From: JAEDES01 sp045649455
Lineage (GTDB): Bacteria > Bacillota_I > Bacilli_A > RF39 > UBA660
Assembly (NCBI GenBank): GCA_045649455.1
Contig: JAZRPV010000058.1
Location: 84,727 to 148,726, forward strand
Reading direction: 5' to 3'
Length of the DNA: 64,000 bases
The notes beneath the pieces were generated by a model. It ran no database searches. It was not told the origin of the DNA and was given only the letters and a program-made list of their open reading frames with translations. Shown here piece by piece: positions 37,442 through 46,220 of this stretch; position 1 is the first letter of the stretch; every line of letters begins with the position of its first letter. Position numbers and translations under genes: made by a program.

Positions 37442-37888
37442 CTACGCTCTATCTTTTGTCCATGTAAATTTATCTTTATTTTGATGTTTGTATCCAATAA
37501 TTGGGAAATCTGTTGCATCTGTTTCTTTCTTTAAGAATACTTGTATATCATAGTAATTTAATTGTTTTTCAGCAAATAATTCTAAGATTTTTTTAGAGTT
37601 ATCTTTAGCAACTGATGCAGATACATCACCATTAACTGTCATTGTAATATTAACAATTCTTCCTGATGTTCTTACTTCTACTTTTGATACAATATCTTTT
37701 AGTTTTTCTTGAATTTGTTTATCTAGATTTTCTGCTAGTTTAACTTCTTCAATTCCTTCTAAACGATTACCATATATAGCTCCACCACTTGGGTAAAGGA
37801 TATTTTTTAGTTGAATTCCTGCAACTAACGCTACTAAAAATACAGTAATAACTACAAGTAATTTTTTATTTCTTTTAATAAAATTCAT
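37442..37888 (-). CDS. Small anchored extracytoplasmic protein of unknown function
   Basis: The 148-residue protein has one N-terminal membrane helix (about 9-27), then a basic-to-acidic alpha/beta domain of about 115 residues. The pattern AENLDKQIQEKLKDIV followed by GRIVNITMTVNGDVS suggests a short helix and a beta-hairpin. I do not recognise the family. It begins the operon with the sensor-GGDEF gene, 14 bases upstream of it, under the promoter at 37911-37939. A ligand-handling or regulatory role next to the sensor is only an inference. Confidence 0.65.
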   Translation of the reverse strand: MNFIKRNKKLLVVITVFLVALVAGIQLKNILYPSGGAIYGNRLEGIEEVKLAENLDKQIQEKLKDIVSKVEVRTSGRIVNITMTVNGDVSASVAKDNSKKILELFAEKQLNYYDIQVFLKKETDATDFPIIGYKHQNKDKFTWTKDRA

Positions 37889-37910
37889 ATCATCACATCC
37901 TAGTATTTTT

Positions 37911-37939
37911 ATTATACACTATGTATTTTTCTTTTTCAA
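37911..37939 (-). promoter_or_regulatory. Promoter for 37888-to-34546 operon
   Basis: On the minus strand TTGAAA (complement of 37934-37939), 17-base spacer, TATAAT (complement of 37911-37916). Confidence 0.8.
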
Positions 37940-37943
37940 TTAA

Positions 37944-39371
37944 CTATTTGTTCGATAATTCTTCTTTAAGAATTTCAGTTGCAATTTGTGGATTTGCAGA
38001 TCCTTTTGTTTCTTTCATTACTTGTCCCATAAAGAATTTTAATGCTCTATCTGGACGTTCTTTGTAATCAGCAATACCTTGTGGATTTGCTTCAATTATT
38101 TTTACAATTACTTCTCTAATTGCAGAATCATCAGTTATATTTTCAATACCTGAGTCTTTAATTATCTTTTCAATTGAATCATTTGATTCTAAGATCTTAT
38201 CAATAATATCTTTTAAGTTTTTACTTGTTAAAGTATTATCTTCCATATTCTTGATAAGTTCAATAAATCTTTCTTTTGTAAGAGTTGTATCTGTAATTAC
38301 TTTTTCATTTTTATTTAAGTATGCAGATATATCTCCTAATAATAAGTTAGATGCAATTTTAAAGTTTGTATCATCTTCTAACATTGTATTGAAATAATCA
38401 CTAAGTGGTCTATTTTGAATTAGTTTATTAGCATTTATTTCTGATACTCCTTTAGATACATATACTTCTCTTCTTTCATCTGGTAACATTGGGATTGTTT
38501 TCTTAACTTCTTCAATCATTTCATCTGTTACATATAGATATGGAATATCTGGTTCCGGGAAATAACGATAATCATTTCCAGTTTCTTTAACTCTCATTAG
38601 AACAGTATTTCCAATTTTGTCATCATATCTTCTTGTTTGTTCTTGGAATGTTTCTCCTTTATCAAGAAGTTCTGCTTGACGAATAATTTCTTTTTCAATA
38701 CTAATTCCTACATTAGAGATTGAACCGATATTTTTAATTTCGCATTTTGTTCCGTATGGATCTGATTCATTTTTTCTGATGGATACGTTGGCATCCGCTC
38801 TCATTGAACCTTCTTCCATCTTACAATCACTTATATCACTATAGAATAATAATTCTTTTAGTTTTTCTAAGTATAATTTAGCTTCTTCTGCTGTTGCAAT
38901 ACATGGTTTAGTTACTATTTCAATTAGAGGTACTCCTGCTCTATTAAAGTCTAGAAGTGTTTTTGTTCCTCTATGAGTAGACTTACATGTATCTTCTTCT
39001 ATGTGCATTTCTAAGATTTCAATTTTTTTCTTTGTACCATTTACATCAATTTCAACATATCCATCGTATCCGATTGGTGTTCTAGATTGAGTAATTTGAT
39101 AATTCTTTGAATTATCTGGATAGAAATAATTTTTTCTATCGAAATGCATTTCTCTTCTAATCTTACAATTTAAAACAGTTGCTGCTTTAATTGCTAGATT
39201 TACTACTTCTTTATTTAAAGTTGGTAGTGTTCCTGGATAACCTAAGTCAATAACATTTGTTAATGAGTTAGCCATTTCTCCATAACCATTTGTTGATGGT
39301 GAAAATATTTTTGTTTTTGTTTTTAATTCTACGTGTACTTCAATACCGATTGTTGGAATGTAATTAGTCAT
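37944..39371 (-). CDS. gatB: Asp/Glu-tRNA amidotransferase subunit B
   Basis: The 475-residue subunit starts MTNYIPTIGIEVHVELKTKTKIFSPS, a GatB hallmark. It continues with DLGYPGTLPTLN, RKNYFYPDNSKNYQITQ and MRADANVSI. The N-terminal kinase-like domain phosphorylates the mischarged tRNA carboxylate, and the C-terminal YqeY-like domain (about 330-475, ending with ANPQIATEILKEEL) binds tRNA. I chose ATG 39371, after AGAGGTG. A GTG nine bases earlier is within that site. The start overlaps the gatA stop by eight bases. Together with gatC and gatA it forms the operon that makes Gln-tRNA and/or Asn-tRNA. Confidence 0.97.
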   Translation of the reverse strand: MTNYIPTIGIEVHVELKTKTKIFSPSTNGYGEMANSLTNVIDLGYPGTLPTLNKEVVNLAIKAATVLNCKIRREMHFDRKNYFYPDNSKNYQITQSRTPIGYDGYVEIDVNGTKKKIEILEMHIEEDTCKSTHRGTKTLLDFNRAGVPLIEIVTKPCIATAEEAKLYLEKLKELLFYSDISDCKMEEGSMRADANVSIRKNESDPYGTKCEIKNIGSISNVGISIEKEIIRQAELLDKGETFQEQTRRYDDKIGNTVLMRVKETGNDYRYFPEPDIPYLYVTDEMIEEVKKTIPMLPDERREVYVSKGVSEINANKLIQNRPLSDYFNTMLEDDTNFKIASNLLLGDISAYLNKNEKVITDTTLTKERFIELIKNMEDNTLTSKNLKDIIDKILESNDSIEKIIKDSGIENITDDSAIREVIVKIIEANPQGIADYKERPDRALKFFMGQVMKETKGSANPQIATEILKEELSNK

Positions 39372-40818
39372 TATTTTCACCTCTTACTTCTAAATTTAAG
39401 TTTAATTCTTTTTCAATGAAACTTGCTAACTTATAGATAGTTGCTTCATCAAATGCTTTTCCAATTATGTGTAGACCAATTGGCATATGATCTTTATCAA
39501 ATCCTACTGGTACATTTAAACCAGGTAATCCCGCCATGTTTACCGGAATTACTAAAACATCATCCATGAATGTTTTTCTAGGATCATCCATTGAATCAGT
39601 TAAATCATAAGCTGTTGTTGTTGTAGTTGGTCCAATGATTAAATCATAATTTTCAAATACTTTTAAGAATTCTTTTTTCATATCATCTCTAATTGATAGA
39701 GCTTTATTATAATATGTTTTTGCATTTTCTCCACTTAGTAAATATGAACCAACCATGATTCTTCTTTTTACTTCGTTTCCGAATCCTTCTTGTCTTGTTC
39801 CATAATATAAGTCTTCAATATTTTCTGGATTTTCTTTTGAATGACCATATCTTATTCCATCAAATCTTGCTAAGTTTGAACTTGCTTCTCCCATTGCAAT
39901 AATTTGATATAGTGTAACAGCATTTTCTAAGTATTTAACATCTACATAATCAACTATTGCACCTTTATCTTTTAACATTTCAATTGTTTCTTCAATTTTA
40001 ATACGAATATTTTCTTCTACGATATCACTCATGAAATAGTTTGGAACAGCTATCTTCATACCTTTAATATCTTGTCCGATTAATCTTGTGAAATCTTCTT
40101 CTGGTTTGTTTGCTGATGTTAAGTCTTTTTCATCTTTTCCTACAATAGCATTTAATAATAAGGCATTTTCATAAACATTTCTTGTCATTGGACCAATTTG
40201 GTCTAAGCTTGATGCGAATGCTACTAAACCATATCTTGAAATTCTACCGTATGTTGGTTTCATTCCTACGATTCCACAGTAACTTGCTGGTTGTCTAATT
40301 GAACCACCTGTGTCACTACCTAAAGCAAATGGTACATCACGAGATGCTATTGTTGTTGCAGATCCTCCTGATGAACCTCCAGAAATCTTTTCATTATTCC
40401 ATGGATTTTTTGGCGCTCCAAAATAACTTGTTCTACTTGATGAACCCATAGCAAATTCATCCATGTTTGTTTTACCGATAATAATCATATTTTTTTCTTT
40501 TAATTTTTCAACAATTGTAGCATCATATATTGGAGTAAAATTATCTAACATATGAGATGCACATGTTGTTCTTAATCCTTTAGTTACGATATTATCTTTA
40601 ACTGCAATTGGTAATCCGAATAAAACATTATCTACTTCTTTATCTTCTAATTCTTTAGCTTGTTTTAATGCTTCTTCTTTATTTAAAGTTATATACGCAT
40701 TTAAATCTTTATTTTCTTCAATTCTTGCAAATGCTTCTTCTACTAAATCAATTGGCTTAATTGTTTTACTTTTTAATAGTTCGTGTAATTCTTCTATGCC
40801 TTTATCTAAATATCTCAT
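39364..40818 (-). CDS. gatA: Asp/Glu-tRNA amidotransferase subunit A
   Basis: The 484-residue amidase releases ammonia from glutamine and passes it to GatB. The Ser-cisSer-Lys triad is seen as Lys in FGLPIAVKDNIVTKG, Ser in GGSSGGSA, and Ser in ALGSDTGGSIRQPASYCG. Length is standard. I chose ATG 40818, preceded by GAGGAGG at a normal distance. The GTG 15 bases earlier overlaps the gatC end. It is flanked by gatC and gatB with almost no gaps. Confidence 0.97.
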   Translation of the reverse strand: MRYLDKGIEELHELLKSKTIKPIDLVEEAFARIEENKDLNAYITLNKEEALKQAKELEDKEVDNVLFGLPIAVKDNIVTKGLRTTCASHMLDNFTPIYDATIVEKLKEKNMIIIGKTNMDEFAMGSSSRTSYFGAPKNPWNNEKISGGSSGGSATTIASRDVPFALGSDTGGSIRQPASYCGIVGMKPTYGRISRYGLVAFASSLDQIGPMTRNVYENALLLNAIVGKDEKDLTSANKPEEDFTRLIGQDIKGMKIAVPNYFMSDIVEENIRIKIEETIEMLKDKGAIVDYVDVKYLENAVTLYQIIAMGEASSNLARFDGIRYGHSKENPENIEDLYYGTRQEGFGNEVKRRIMVGSYLLSGENAKTYYNKALSIRDDMKKEFLKVFENYDLIIGPTTTTTAYDLTDSMDDPRKTFMDDVLVIPVNMAGLPGLNVPVGFDKDHMPIGLHIIGKAFDEATIYKLASFIEKELNLNLEVRGENND

Positions 40819-40819
40819 G

Positions 40820-41122
40820 TTAAGCCTCCTCACTAATTACAACTGGAACTTCAATATAATTTCCACTGTGACGTGGAGCGTTTTCCACTACTTCTTTTGG
40901 ATTTAACATTTCTTTTGATGAATCATCTCTTAATGTAGTTGGTGCGTCCCAATTAGCGATTAAGATATCATCATCGTATCCTTCAACGTCATTTATTTTT
41001 TCAACATCATTTAAAAGCTGCTTTAACTGTACTTGGTATCTCTCTATCTCTTCTTCTGTAATTTTTATACGAGCTAGTTCAGCTACGTGTAGTACTTCTT
41101 CTCTTGTTAACTTTTCTTCCAT
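40820..41122 (-). CDS. gatC: Asp/Glu-tRNA amidotransferase subunit C
   Basis: The 100-residue subunit has the typical LTREEVLHVAELARIKITEEE opening and the C-terminal NAPRHSGNYIEVPVVI. GatC wraps around GatA and GatB and stabilises the complex. GGGAGGAAACC precedes the ATG. It is the first gene of the gatCAB operon, whose promoter lies at 41149-41176. Confidence 0.96.
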   Translation of the reverse strand: MEEKLTREEVLHVAELARIKITEEEIERYQVQLKQLLNDVEKINDVEGYDDDILIANWDAPTTLRDDSSKEMLNPKEVVENAPRHSGNYIEVPVVISEEA

Positions 41123-41148
41123 GATGGTTTCCTCCCTTAACTTTCCTT

Positions 41149-41176
41149 ATTATATCATAATTTTATTATATTCCAA
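41149..41176 (-). promoter_or_regulatory. Promoter for gatCAB
   Basis: On the minus strand TTGGAA (complement of 41171-41176), 16-base spacer, TATAAT (complement of 41149-41154). Confidence 0.7.
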
Positions 41177-41194
41177 ATGAGATATAGGTATTTT

Positions 41195-41227
41195 TTCAAA
41201 AAAAATAAGAGTTTTTCAACTCTTATT
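41195..41227 (-). terminator. Terminator after 41226-42029
   Basis: AATAAGAGTT (41204-41213), loop, AACTCTTATT (41218-41227), then eight U on the minus strand. Confidence 0.88.
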
Positions 41228-42029
41228 ATTCAATTATTCCTTTAATGAAGCATCCTTCTAATTCAATAGTGTTTGGCTCAGTTTCAGTTTTTGCTTTGAA
41301 TACTTTTGCTGTTCCTAATAAATGAACCTTTTCTCCTTCTTTATAAGAAGCCATAATTACTTCATCTGTTAAATTTCCTTTTACTAATAAAGTATATTTT
41401 CCATCAGCATCTACATATTCAATTTCTACTAACTTATTAGTTTCATCTATTTTTGAAATTTCTCCTACTACTGCAAGATATTGATTATAGAATTTATTAC
41501 TTACAGCATTTTTATCTCTTTCAAATTCTAAAGCTAAGTCAAGAACATCAATTTTTGTAGATACAGTTGAGTATGGCATAAACCAAGAACCTACAACTTT
41601 ACCTTTTCTTCCTTCAGTAACATTATAGTTAATTACTTTATACCCTAATCCATAATATACTTTAGTTCCACCATCTTTATATGTTTTTAAATTAATTGCA
41701 AAGAATGGCCCTGAATCATATCTAGCTACTGCAATTACATCTACTGCAGTCATAATTAATAATACAACAATAATTCCAAATACGGCATTAATAATTTTTC
41801 TAATAAAAGCATTCTTCGCTTCTAATTGTTTTTTACTTTTTCTACGAGTAGATTTTTTCTTCTTTTTTGGTTTTTCTTCTACTTCTTCTTCGTCTTCTAA
41901 ATCTAGTTCTTCGTAATCTTCATCTAGATCTAGTTCATCATCTTTATATTCTTCTAATCCTTTGATTTTTGTTGATTTTTTAGGTTTTAGTGTCTTTGTA
42001 GTTTTCTTTTTAGTTGCTACTTTTTTCAT
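41226..42029 (-). CDS. Membrane-anchored protein with OB-fold (tRNA_anti-like) domain
   Basis: The 267-residue protein has a Lys-rich and acidic cytoplasmic head (1-80), one membrane helix (about 85-105) and an external part. The last ~110 residues (YNQYLAVVGEISKIDETNK, LVEIEYVDADGKYTLLVKG, GEKVHLLGTAKVF, IELEGCFIKG) show the five-strand rhythm of tRNA_anti-like OB-folds. Those occur in many secreted or anchored Firmicute proteins of unknown role, so no nucleic acid ligand need be assumed. AGAGGTG precedes the ATG. It is a single gene with its own promoter and terminator. Confidence 0.72.
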   Translation of the reverse strand: MKKVATKKKTTKTLKPKKSTKIKGLEEYKDDELDLDEDYEELDLEDEEEVEEKPKKKKKSTRRKSKKQLEAKNAFIRKIINAVFGIIVVLLIMTAVDVIAVARYDSGPFFAINLKTYKDGGTKVYYGLGYKVINYNVTEGRKGKVVGSWFMPYSTVSTKIDVLDLALEFERDKNAVSNKFYNQYLAVVGEISKIDETNKLVEIEYVDADGKYTLLVKGNLTDEVIMASYKEGEKVHLLGTAKVFKAKTETEPNTIELEGCFIKGIIE

Positions 42030-42054
42030 AATTTCACCTCTCTAGTATAGGCTC

Positions 42055-42083
42055 ATTGTACCATACTTTTTTTATTATTACAA
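42055..42083 (-). promoter_or_regulatory. Promoter for 41226-42029
   Basis: On the minus strand TTGTAA (complement of 42078-42083), 17-base spacer, TACAAT (complement of 42055-42060). Confidence 0.65.
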
Positions 42084-42088
42084 TGTAA

Positions 42089-44071
42089 TTAAGACTCAAG
42101 TTTTTCTTTAAATTGTTCTTCTGTCCAAATTTCTATTCCAAGTTCTTGGGCTTTTCTATATTTGCTACCTGGAGCATCTCCTACAATGACAACAGATGTT
42201 TTTTTAGAAACAGAATCTACGGTTTTACCACCAAGAGATTCAATTTTTTCTTTAGCTTCATCTCTTGTATACATTGTTAGGGTTCCTGTTAATACAAATG
42301 ATTTTCCTGAGAATAATTCATTTTCTACAACCTTTTGTCCTAAATATTTTGTATTTAATCCTAATTCTTTTAATTCTTCTATTATTCCTCTATTGTGATT
42401 ATCATTAAAATATGAAGTTAAACTCTTAGCAATTATTCCACCAATATCTGGTACTTTTGTTAACTCTTCTTCTGTTTGTTCCATTAAATTATCTAGAGTT
42501 TCAAATTTTGCTGCTAGCACTTTAGCAGTTTTTGCTCCTACATGTGGTATTCCTAAACCAAAGATTAATCTTTCTAATGAATTATTTTTACTATTTTCAA
42601 TAGCTTCTAATAAATTAGTTATTGATTTATCTCCAAATCCTTCTAATCTTACTAAGTCTTTTTCATATTGCTTTAATGAATAAATATCTGCAAGGTTATT
42701 GATAAAATGGAAATTGTAAAAATCTTCCATTATTCTTTCTCCTAGTCCATCAATATTCATTGCATCACGTGATGCGAAGTGAATTAACCCTTCTATATGT
42801 CTAGCTGGACATTTTGGATTCATACAGTAATAATCTACTTGTCCTTCTTTTTTCATTAGTGTTGATTCACACATTGGACATTGTGTTATCATTTGGAATT
42901 CTTTTTCAGTACCATCTCTTCTATCAACTTTTGCTTCTACTACTTCAGGTATTACATCTCCTGCTTTTCTAATTGAAACAATATCACCTATTTTTAAGCC
43001 CTTTTCATTGACAAAGTCTTCATTATGAAGTGTTGCTCTAGAAATAGTTGAACCAGCAACGATAACAGGTTCTAATACAGCATTAGGAGTAATTTGACCT
43101 GTTCTTCCTACTGTAAAAATAATATCAGTTAACTTAGTTAAAACTTCTTGGGCTGGGAATTTATATGCTGTTGCCCACTTTGGATATTTAGCAGTATATC
43201 CCAACTTCTTTTGTTCATCTATATTATTTACTTTTATTACTACACCATCTATATCATATGGTAATTGTTGTCTTAACTCGCCTTTTTCATTAATAAACTC
43301 ATATATTTCTTCTACTGTTCCAACTAAACGATTATTGTTATTAGTTTTAAATCCTAATTTAGTCATAAAGTCTAATGCTTCTTGATGAGTTTTCAATCCA
43401 TAATCTTCAGGATTTGGTAAATGATAAATATATGTATCAAGTTTTCTTTCGGCAGCTACTTTTGAATCTAATTGTCTAATTGATCCTGCTGCAGCATTAC
43501 GACAATTTTGTAATAATGGTTGATTTTCTTTTTTACGTTTTTCATTTAATTCTTCAAGAGTCTTTTTATTCATGAAGATTTCCCCACGTACTTCAATATC
43601 AACTTCTTCTTTTAACTTAAGTGGGATTGTTTTAATAGTTTTGGCATTATGAGTTATATCTTCTCCTGTAACTCCATCCCCTCTTGTTGCAGCTCTAACT
43701 AGTTTACCTTTTTCATATAAAAGCGATACTGATAAACCATCTATTTTTAACTCACAAACATATTTAGGATTTATATTTTCTTTTCTTATTTTTTCATCAA
43801 ATGAAGCAATTTCACTTTCTGAGAAAACATTACTTAAAGACATCATTGGAATTTTATGAGTCACTTTTTCAAAACTATCAATTATTTTTCCTCCAGCATG
43901 TTGTGTTGGAGAATCTTCCCTAATCCAATCTGGATGTTCTTCTTCTATTAAAATTAATTCTCTTAAGAATTTATCATATTCTTGATCAGTTATAGTTGGA
44001 TTATCTAAAGTATGATAATTATAATCTGCTTCATTAATTATATTTATTAATTCATTCATTCTTTCTTTCAT
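42089..44071 (-). CDS. ligA: NAD-dependent DNA ligase
   Basis: This 660-residue enzyme seals nicks in replication and repair. The adenylated Lys109 is in CELKIDGLSVSL. A four-Cys zinc finger (CPMCESTL...YCMNPKCPARH), helix-hairpin-helix repeats (VRLEGFGDKS, LTKVPDIGGI) and a C-terminal BRCT domain (about 585-660, SGKSFVLTGTLTMYTRDEA) follow in the standard order. GAGGATAAC precedes the ATG. It starts three bases after the stop of the metallopeptidase-like gene, so the two share a transcript. Confidence 0.98.
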   Translation of the reverse strand: MKERMNELINIINEADYNYHTLDNPTITDQEYDKFLRELILIEEEHPDWIREDSPTQHAGGKIIDSFEKVTHKIPMMSLSNVFSESEIASFDEKIRKENINPKYVCELKIDGLSVSLLYEKGKLVRAATRGDGVTGEDITHNAKTIKTIPLKLKEEVDIEVRGEIFMNKKTLEELNEKRKKENQPLLQNCRNAAAGSIRQLDSKVAAERKLDTYIYHLPNPEDYGLKTHQEALDFMTKLGFKTNNNNRLVGTVEEIYEFINEKGELRQQLPYDIDGVVIKVNNIDEQKKLGYTAKYPKWATAYKFPAQEVLTKLTDIIFTVGRTGQITPNAVLEPVIVAGSTISRATLHNEDFVNEKGLKIGDIVSIRKAGDVIPEVVEAKVDRRDGTEKEFQMITQCPMCESTLMKKEGQVDYYCMNPKCPARHIEGLIHFASRDAMNIDGLGERIMEDFYNFHFINNLADIYSLKQYEKDLVRLEGFGDKSITNLLEAIENSKNNSLERLIFGLGIPHVGAKTAKVLAAKFETLDNLMEQTEEELTKVPDIGGIIAKSLTSYFNDNHNRGIIEELKELGLNTKYLGQKVVENELFSGKSFVLTGTLTMYTRDEAKEKIESLGGKTVDSVSKKTSVVIVGDAPGSKYRKAQELGIEIWTEEQFKEKLES

Positions 44072-44074
44072 AAG

Positions 44075-45211
44075 TTATCCTCTTTGTCTTTCTCTTTTTA
44101 TATCTCCTAATGTATCATGTGAATGATAATCAGGAGCCATAATATCTATAATTTCATCTAAGTTAGTATTATTCAAATAGAAGTCGGCATTTTCAGCAGA
44201 AAAGACACCTCTATTAGTATCAATAATTCTTATATTATTATCTTCAATATCTAGTAATGCTCCTTCTGAAAAGCATATTTCTTGATTTACAAAAATATCA
44301 GCATGCATAAGTTTATTTGCTTTATATTCGTCTTCCGATATTTTTCCTTGATCTAATAATTTTCTTTGTTTTCTTAAATAAATTTCAGCAATACGTTTTC
44401 TTAATGCTTTAAATTCTTTTTCTTTATTTTCCATTGGAACTGGTTTATTGTGTAATTTATCAAAGTCTCTTAAAAAACCAATTACTTCTTCTAGTGAAGC
44501 ATACTTAGTTAATTCTTTAATTACTCCATATAAATCTGCTTCGAAATATAATTGTTCCATTTTGCTTCGACCAACTATTTTTTCTATTTCATAGGCAATA
44601 CTTTGTTCATGTAGATAGGAATCTTCAAAGTAATCTGGGAAAAAATGTTGTTGATTTATATGTTCTGTGTATCCTTCATTTAACGCTGTTCCAATAAGTG
44701 TTTTTGTCTTTTTATTATATTGTTGAAATCCACAACACATCGCAAAATCATCTTCTTTGCTTGTTGCCATATGTAATAGTTCATGTGCAATTACATTTTT
44801 TAATTTATGTTGTTTTTTTTCAACTACGTACATTCTATTTCTTTTTTGATCATATTCAGCAGCTGCAGATGCTCCTGATACTGCAATATTTAAATAATCT
44901 AAAATGTTTCTTCTTCTATCTCTTATTTGTAAATTTTTAAAGTTTTGATAAAAGATAGATAAATTACAATGACCAAAATTACTATCTAGAATATCATAAA
45001 ACTCAGATATCATTTGATTATATTTATTAAAATGTAAATATTGATTAATTTGATAATTACCATGGTATACATATGTAGTTTGAGTTACAATCTTACCTAA
45101 TTTTGCTTCTTTGCTGATTGTTGTATTTTGTGGTATATGAGAGAAAACTTCTCTTATTATTTCTAATACTACAGGTAAGTCTCTATCGCTTATATTTCCT
45201 TGCTTTACCAT
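44075..45211 (-). CDS. Gluzincin-like metallopeptidase-fold protein, unknown substrate
   Basis: The 378-residue soluble protein has KNVIAHELLHMATSK, an HExxH zinc site, and further on LNEGYTEHINQ, which could supply the third (Glu) ligand as in gluzincins. No signal peptide is present, so it acts in the cytoplasm or is leaderless. The C-terminal part is helical and charged. I use ATG 45211, with AGGTGAT upstream. The longer frame to 45268 would begin upstream of the -10 (TATAAT, complement of 45228-45233) and inside the previous gene's terminator. It is cotranscribed with ligA. Confidence 0.72.
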   Translation of the reverse strand: MVKQGNISDRDLPVVLEIIREVFSHIPQNTTISKEAKLGKIVTQTTYVYHGNYQINQYLHFNKYNQMISEFYDILDSNFGHCNLSIFYQNFKNLQIRDRRRNILDYLNIAVSGASAAAEYDQKRNRMYVVEKKQHKLKNVIAHELLHMATSKEDDFAMCCGFQQYNKKTKTLIGTALNEGYTEHINQQHFFPDYFEDSYLHEQSIAYEIEKIVGRSKMEQLYFEADLYGVIKELTKYASLEEVIGFLRDFDKLHNKPVPMENKEKEFKALRKRIAEIYLRKQRKLLDQGKISEDEYKANKLMHADIFVNQEICFSEGALLDIEDNNIRIIDTNRGVFSAENADFYLNNTNLDEIIDIMAPDYHSHDTLGDIKRERQRG

Positions 45212-45244
45212 GTTATCACCTATTAATATTATACCATTTTTAGC

Positions 45245-45275
45245 ATATAAAAAGAAGATATTTGACATATCTTCT
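45245..45275 (-). terminator. Terminator after nucleotidyltransferase gene
   Basis: AGAAGATAT and ATATCTTCT form the stem, and UUUUU follows on the minus strand. Confidence 0.85.
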
Positions 45276-45282
45276 TATAGTT

Positions 45283-46200
45283 TTATTCATCCCATAAATG
45301 ATTTGGATATTCATTAGTATCAACTAAGTTTTTGATTGATGCTTTTACACTATCCATATCTTCACGATATGTTACTCCATACCATGTTGCAGTTGTTTTT
45401 AGGGCTTTACATGTTGCGTATTTATCTTCAATTGCATCGAATAATACATCTGGAATTAAATATTCACATTTTTCTAAATTGTCTTTAGAAGCATCTAAGA
45501 ATGCTGGGAATCCATCTTCAATATATTCAAAAATACTTGGAGTGAATAATAACATGTTCATTGATACAGTATCATCTTCTTGTACTTCAAAAGCAGGTTG
45601 TCCACTTAATGGAGAAGCTATGATCTTACCATCAATTCTTTCTACTGTACTTTCTGTTAATTTTACTAAATCATCTCCTGATACTTCGCATACTCCACGT
45701 TTTACTGAACCATTTTCAGTAATTGTATTTTTTACTAAGTATCCTACCATTCCATATGGATAAGGTCTTTCATCTTTTAATTCTTTTAAGAATTTTGCAC
45801 CTTGCATAAATGCATCTCTTCCATAGAAATCGTCTGCATTAATAATCATGAATGGTTCATGAACATTGTTTTTACAACATAAAATAGCATGTGCAGTACC
45901 TAGAGGTTTAACTCTATCTGCAGGTAATTCATATCCTGCTGGTAAATTATCATTTTTTTGGAAACAATATTCTACATTAATATGAGGTTCAACTCTTGCA
46001 CCAATTGTTTCTTTGAAAATATCATAATTTTCTTCTTTGATTAAGAAAACAATTTTTGTGAAACCTGCTTTAATAGCATCATATACTGAGTAGTCAATAA
46101 TGAACTCTCCGTTTGGCCCCATTGGTTCAATTTGTTTTAATCCTCCAAATCTACTTCCCATTCCAGCAGCTAAAATAACTAGTGTAATATCTTTATTCAT
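45283..46200 (-). CDS. Sugar nucleotidyltransferase
   Basis: The 305-residue protein opens LVILAAGMGSRFGGLKQIEP, the GxGxR(x)xxxK nucleotide-binding signature of NTP_transferase enzymes. INADDFYGRDAF contains the metal-binding Asp. The family activates a sugar-1-phosphate or phosphocholine-type substrate with an NTP. The exact sugar cannot be told. It may supply the polysaccharide or LTA pathways. Its own ribosome site is AGGAGG. It follows pcrA by about 20 bases and is probably cotranscribed with it. Confidence 0.85.
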   Translation of the reverse strand: MNKDITLVILAAGMGSRFGGLKQIEPMGPNGEFIIDYSVYDAIKAGFTKIVFLIKEENYDIFKETIGARVEPHINVEYCFQKNDNLPAGYELPADRVKPLGTAHAILCCKNNVHEPFMIINADDFYGRDAFMQGAKFLKELKDERPYPYGMVGYLVKNTITENGSVKRGVCEVSGDDLVKLTESTVERIDGKIIASPLSGQPAFEVQEDDTVSMNMLLFTPSIFEYIEDGFPAFLDASKDNLEKCEYLIPDVLFDAIEDKYATCKALKTTATWYGVTYREDMDSVKASIKNLVDTNEYPNHLWDE

Positions 46201-46220
46201 AATATTCCTCCTTTTACTAA

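Noticed and set aside
45212..45268. Longer N-terminus of the metallopeptidase-like protein
   Set aside because: The extra codons overlie a terminator and a -10 box. ATG 45211 has AGGTGAT.
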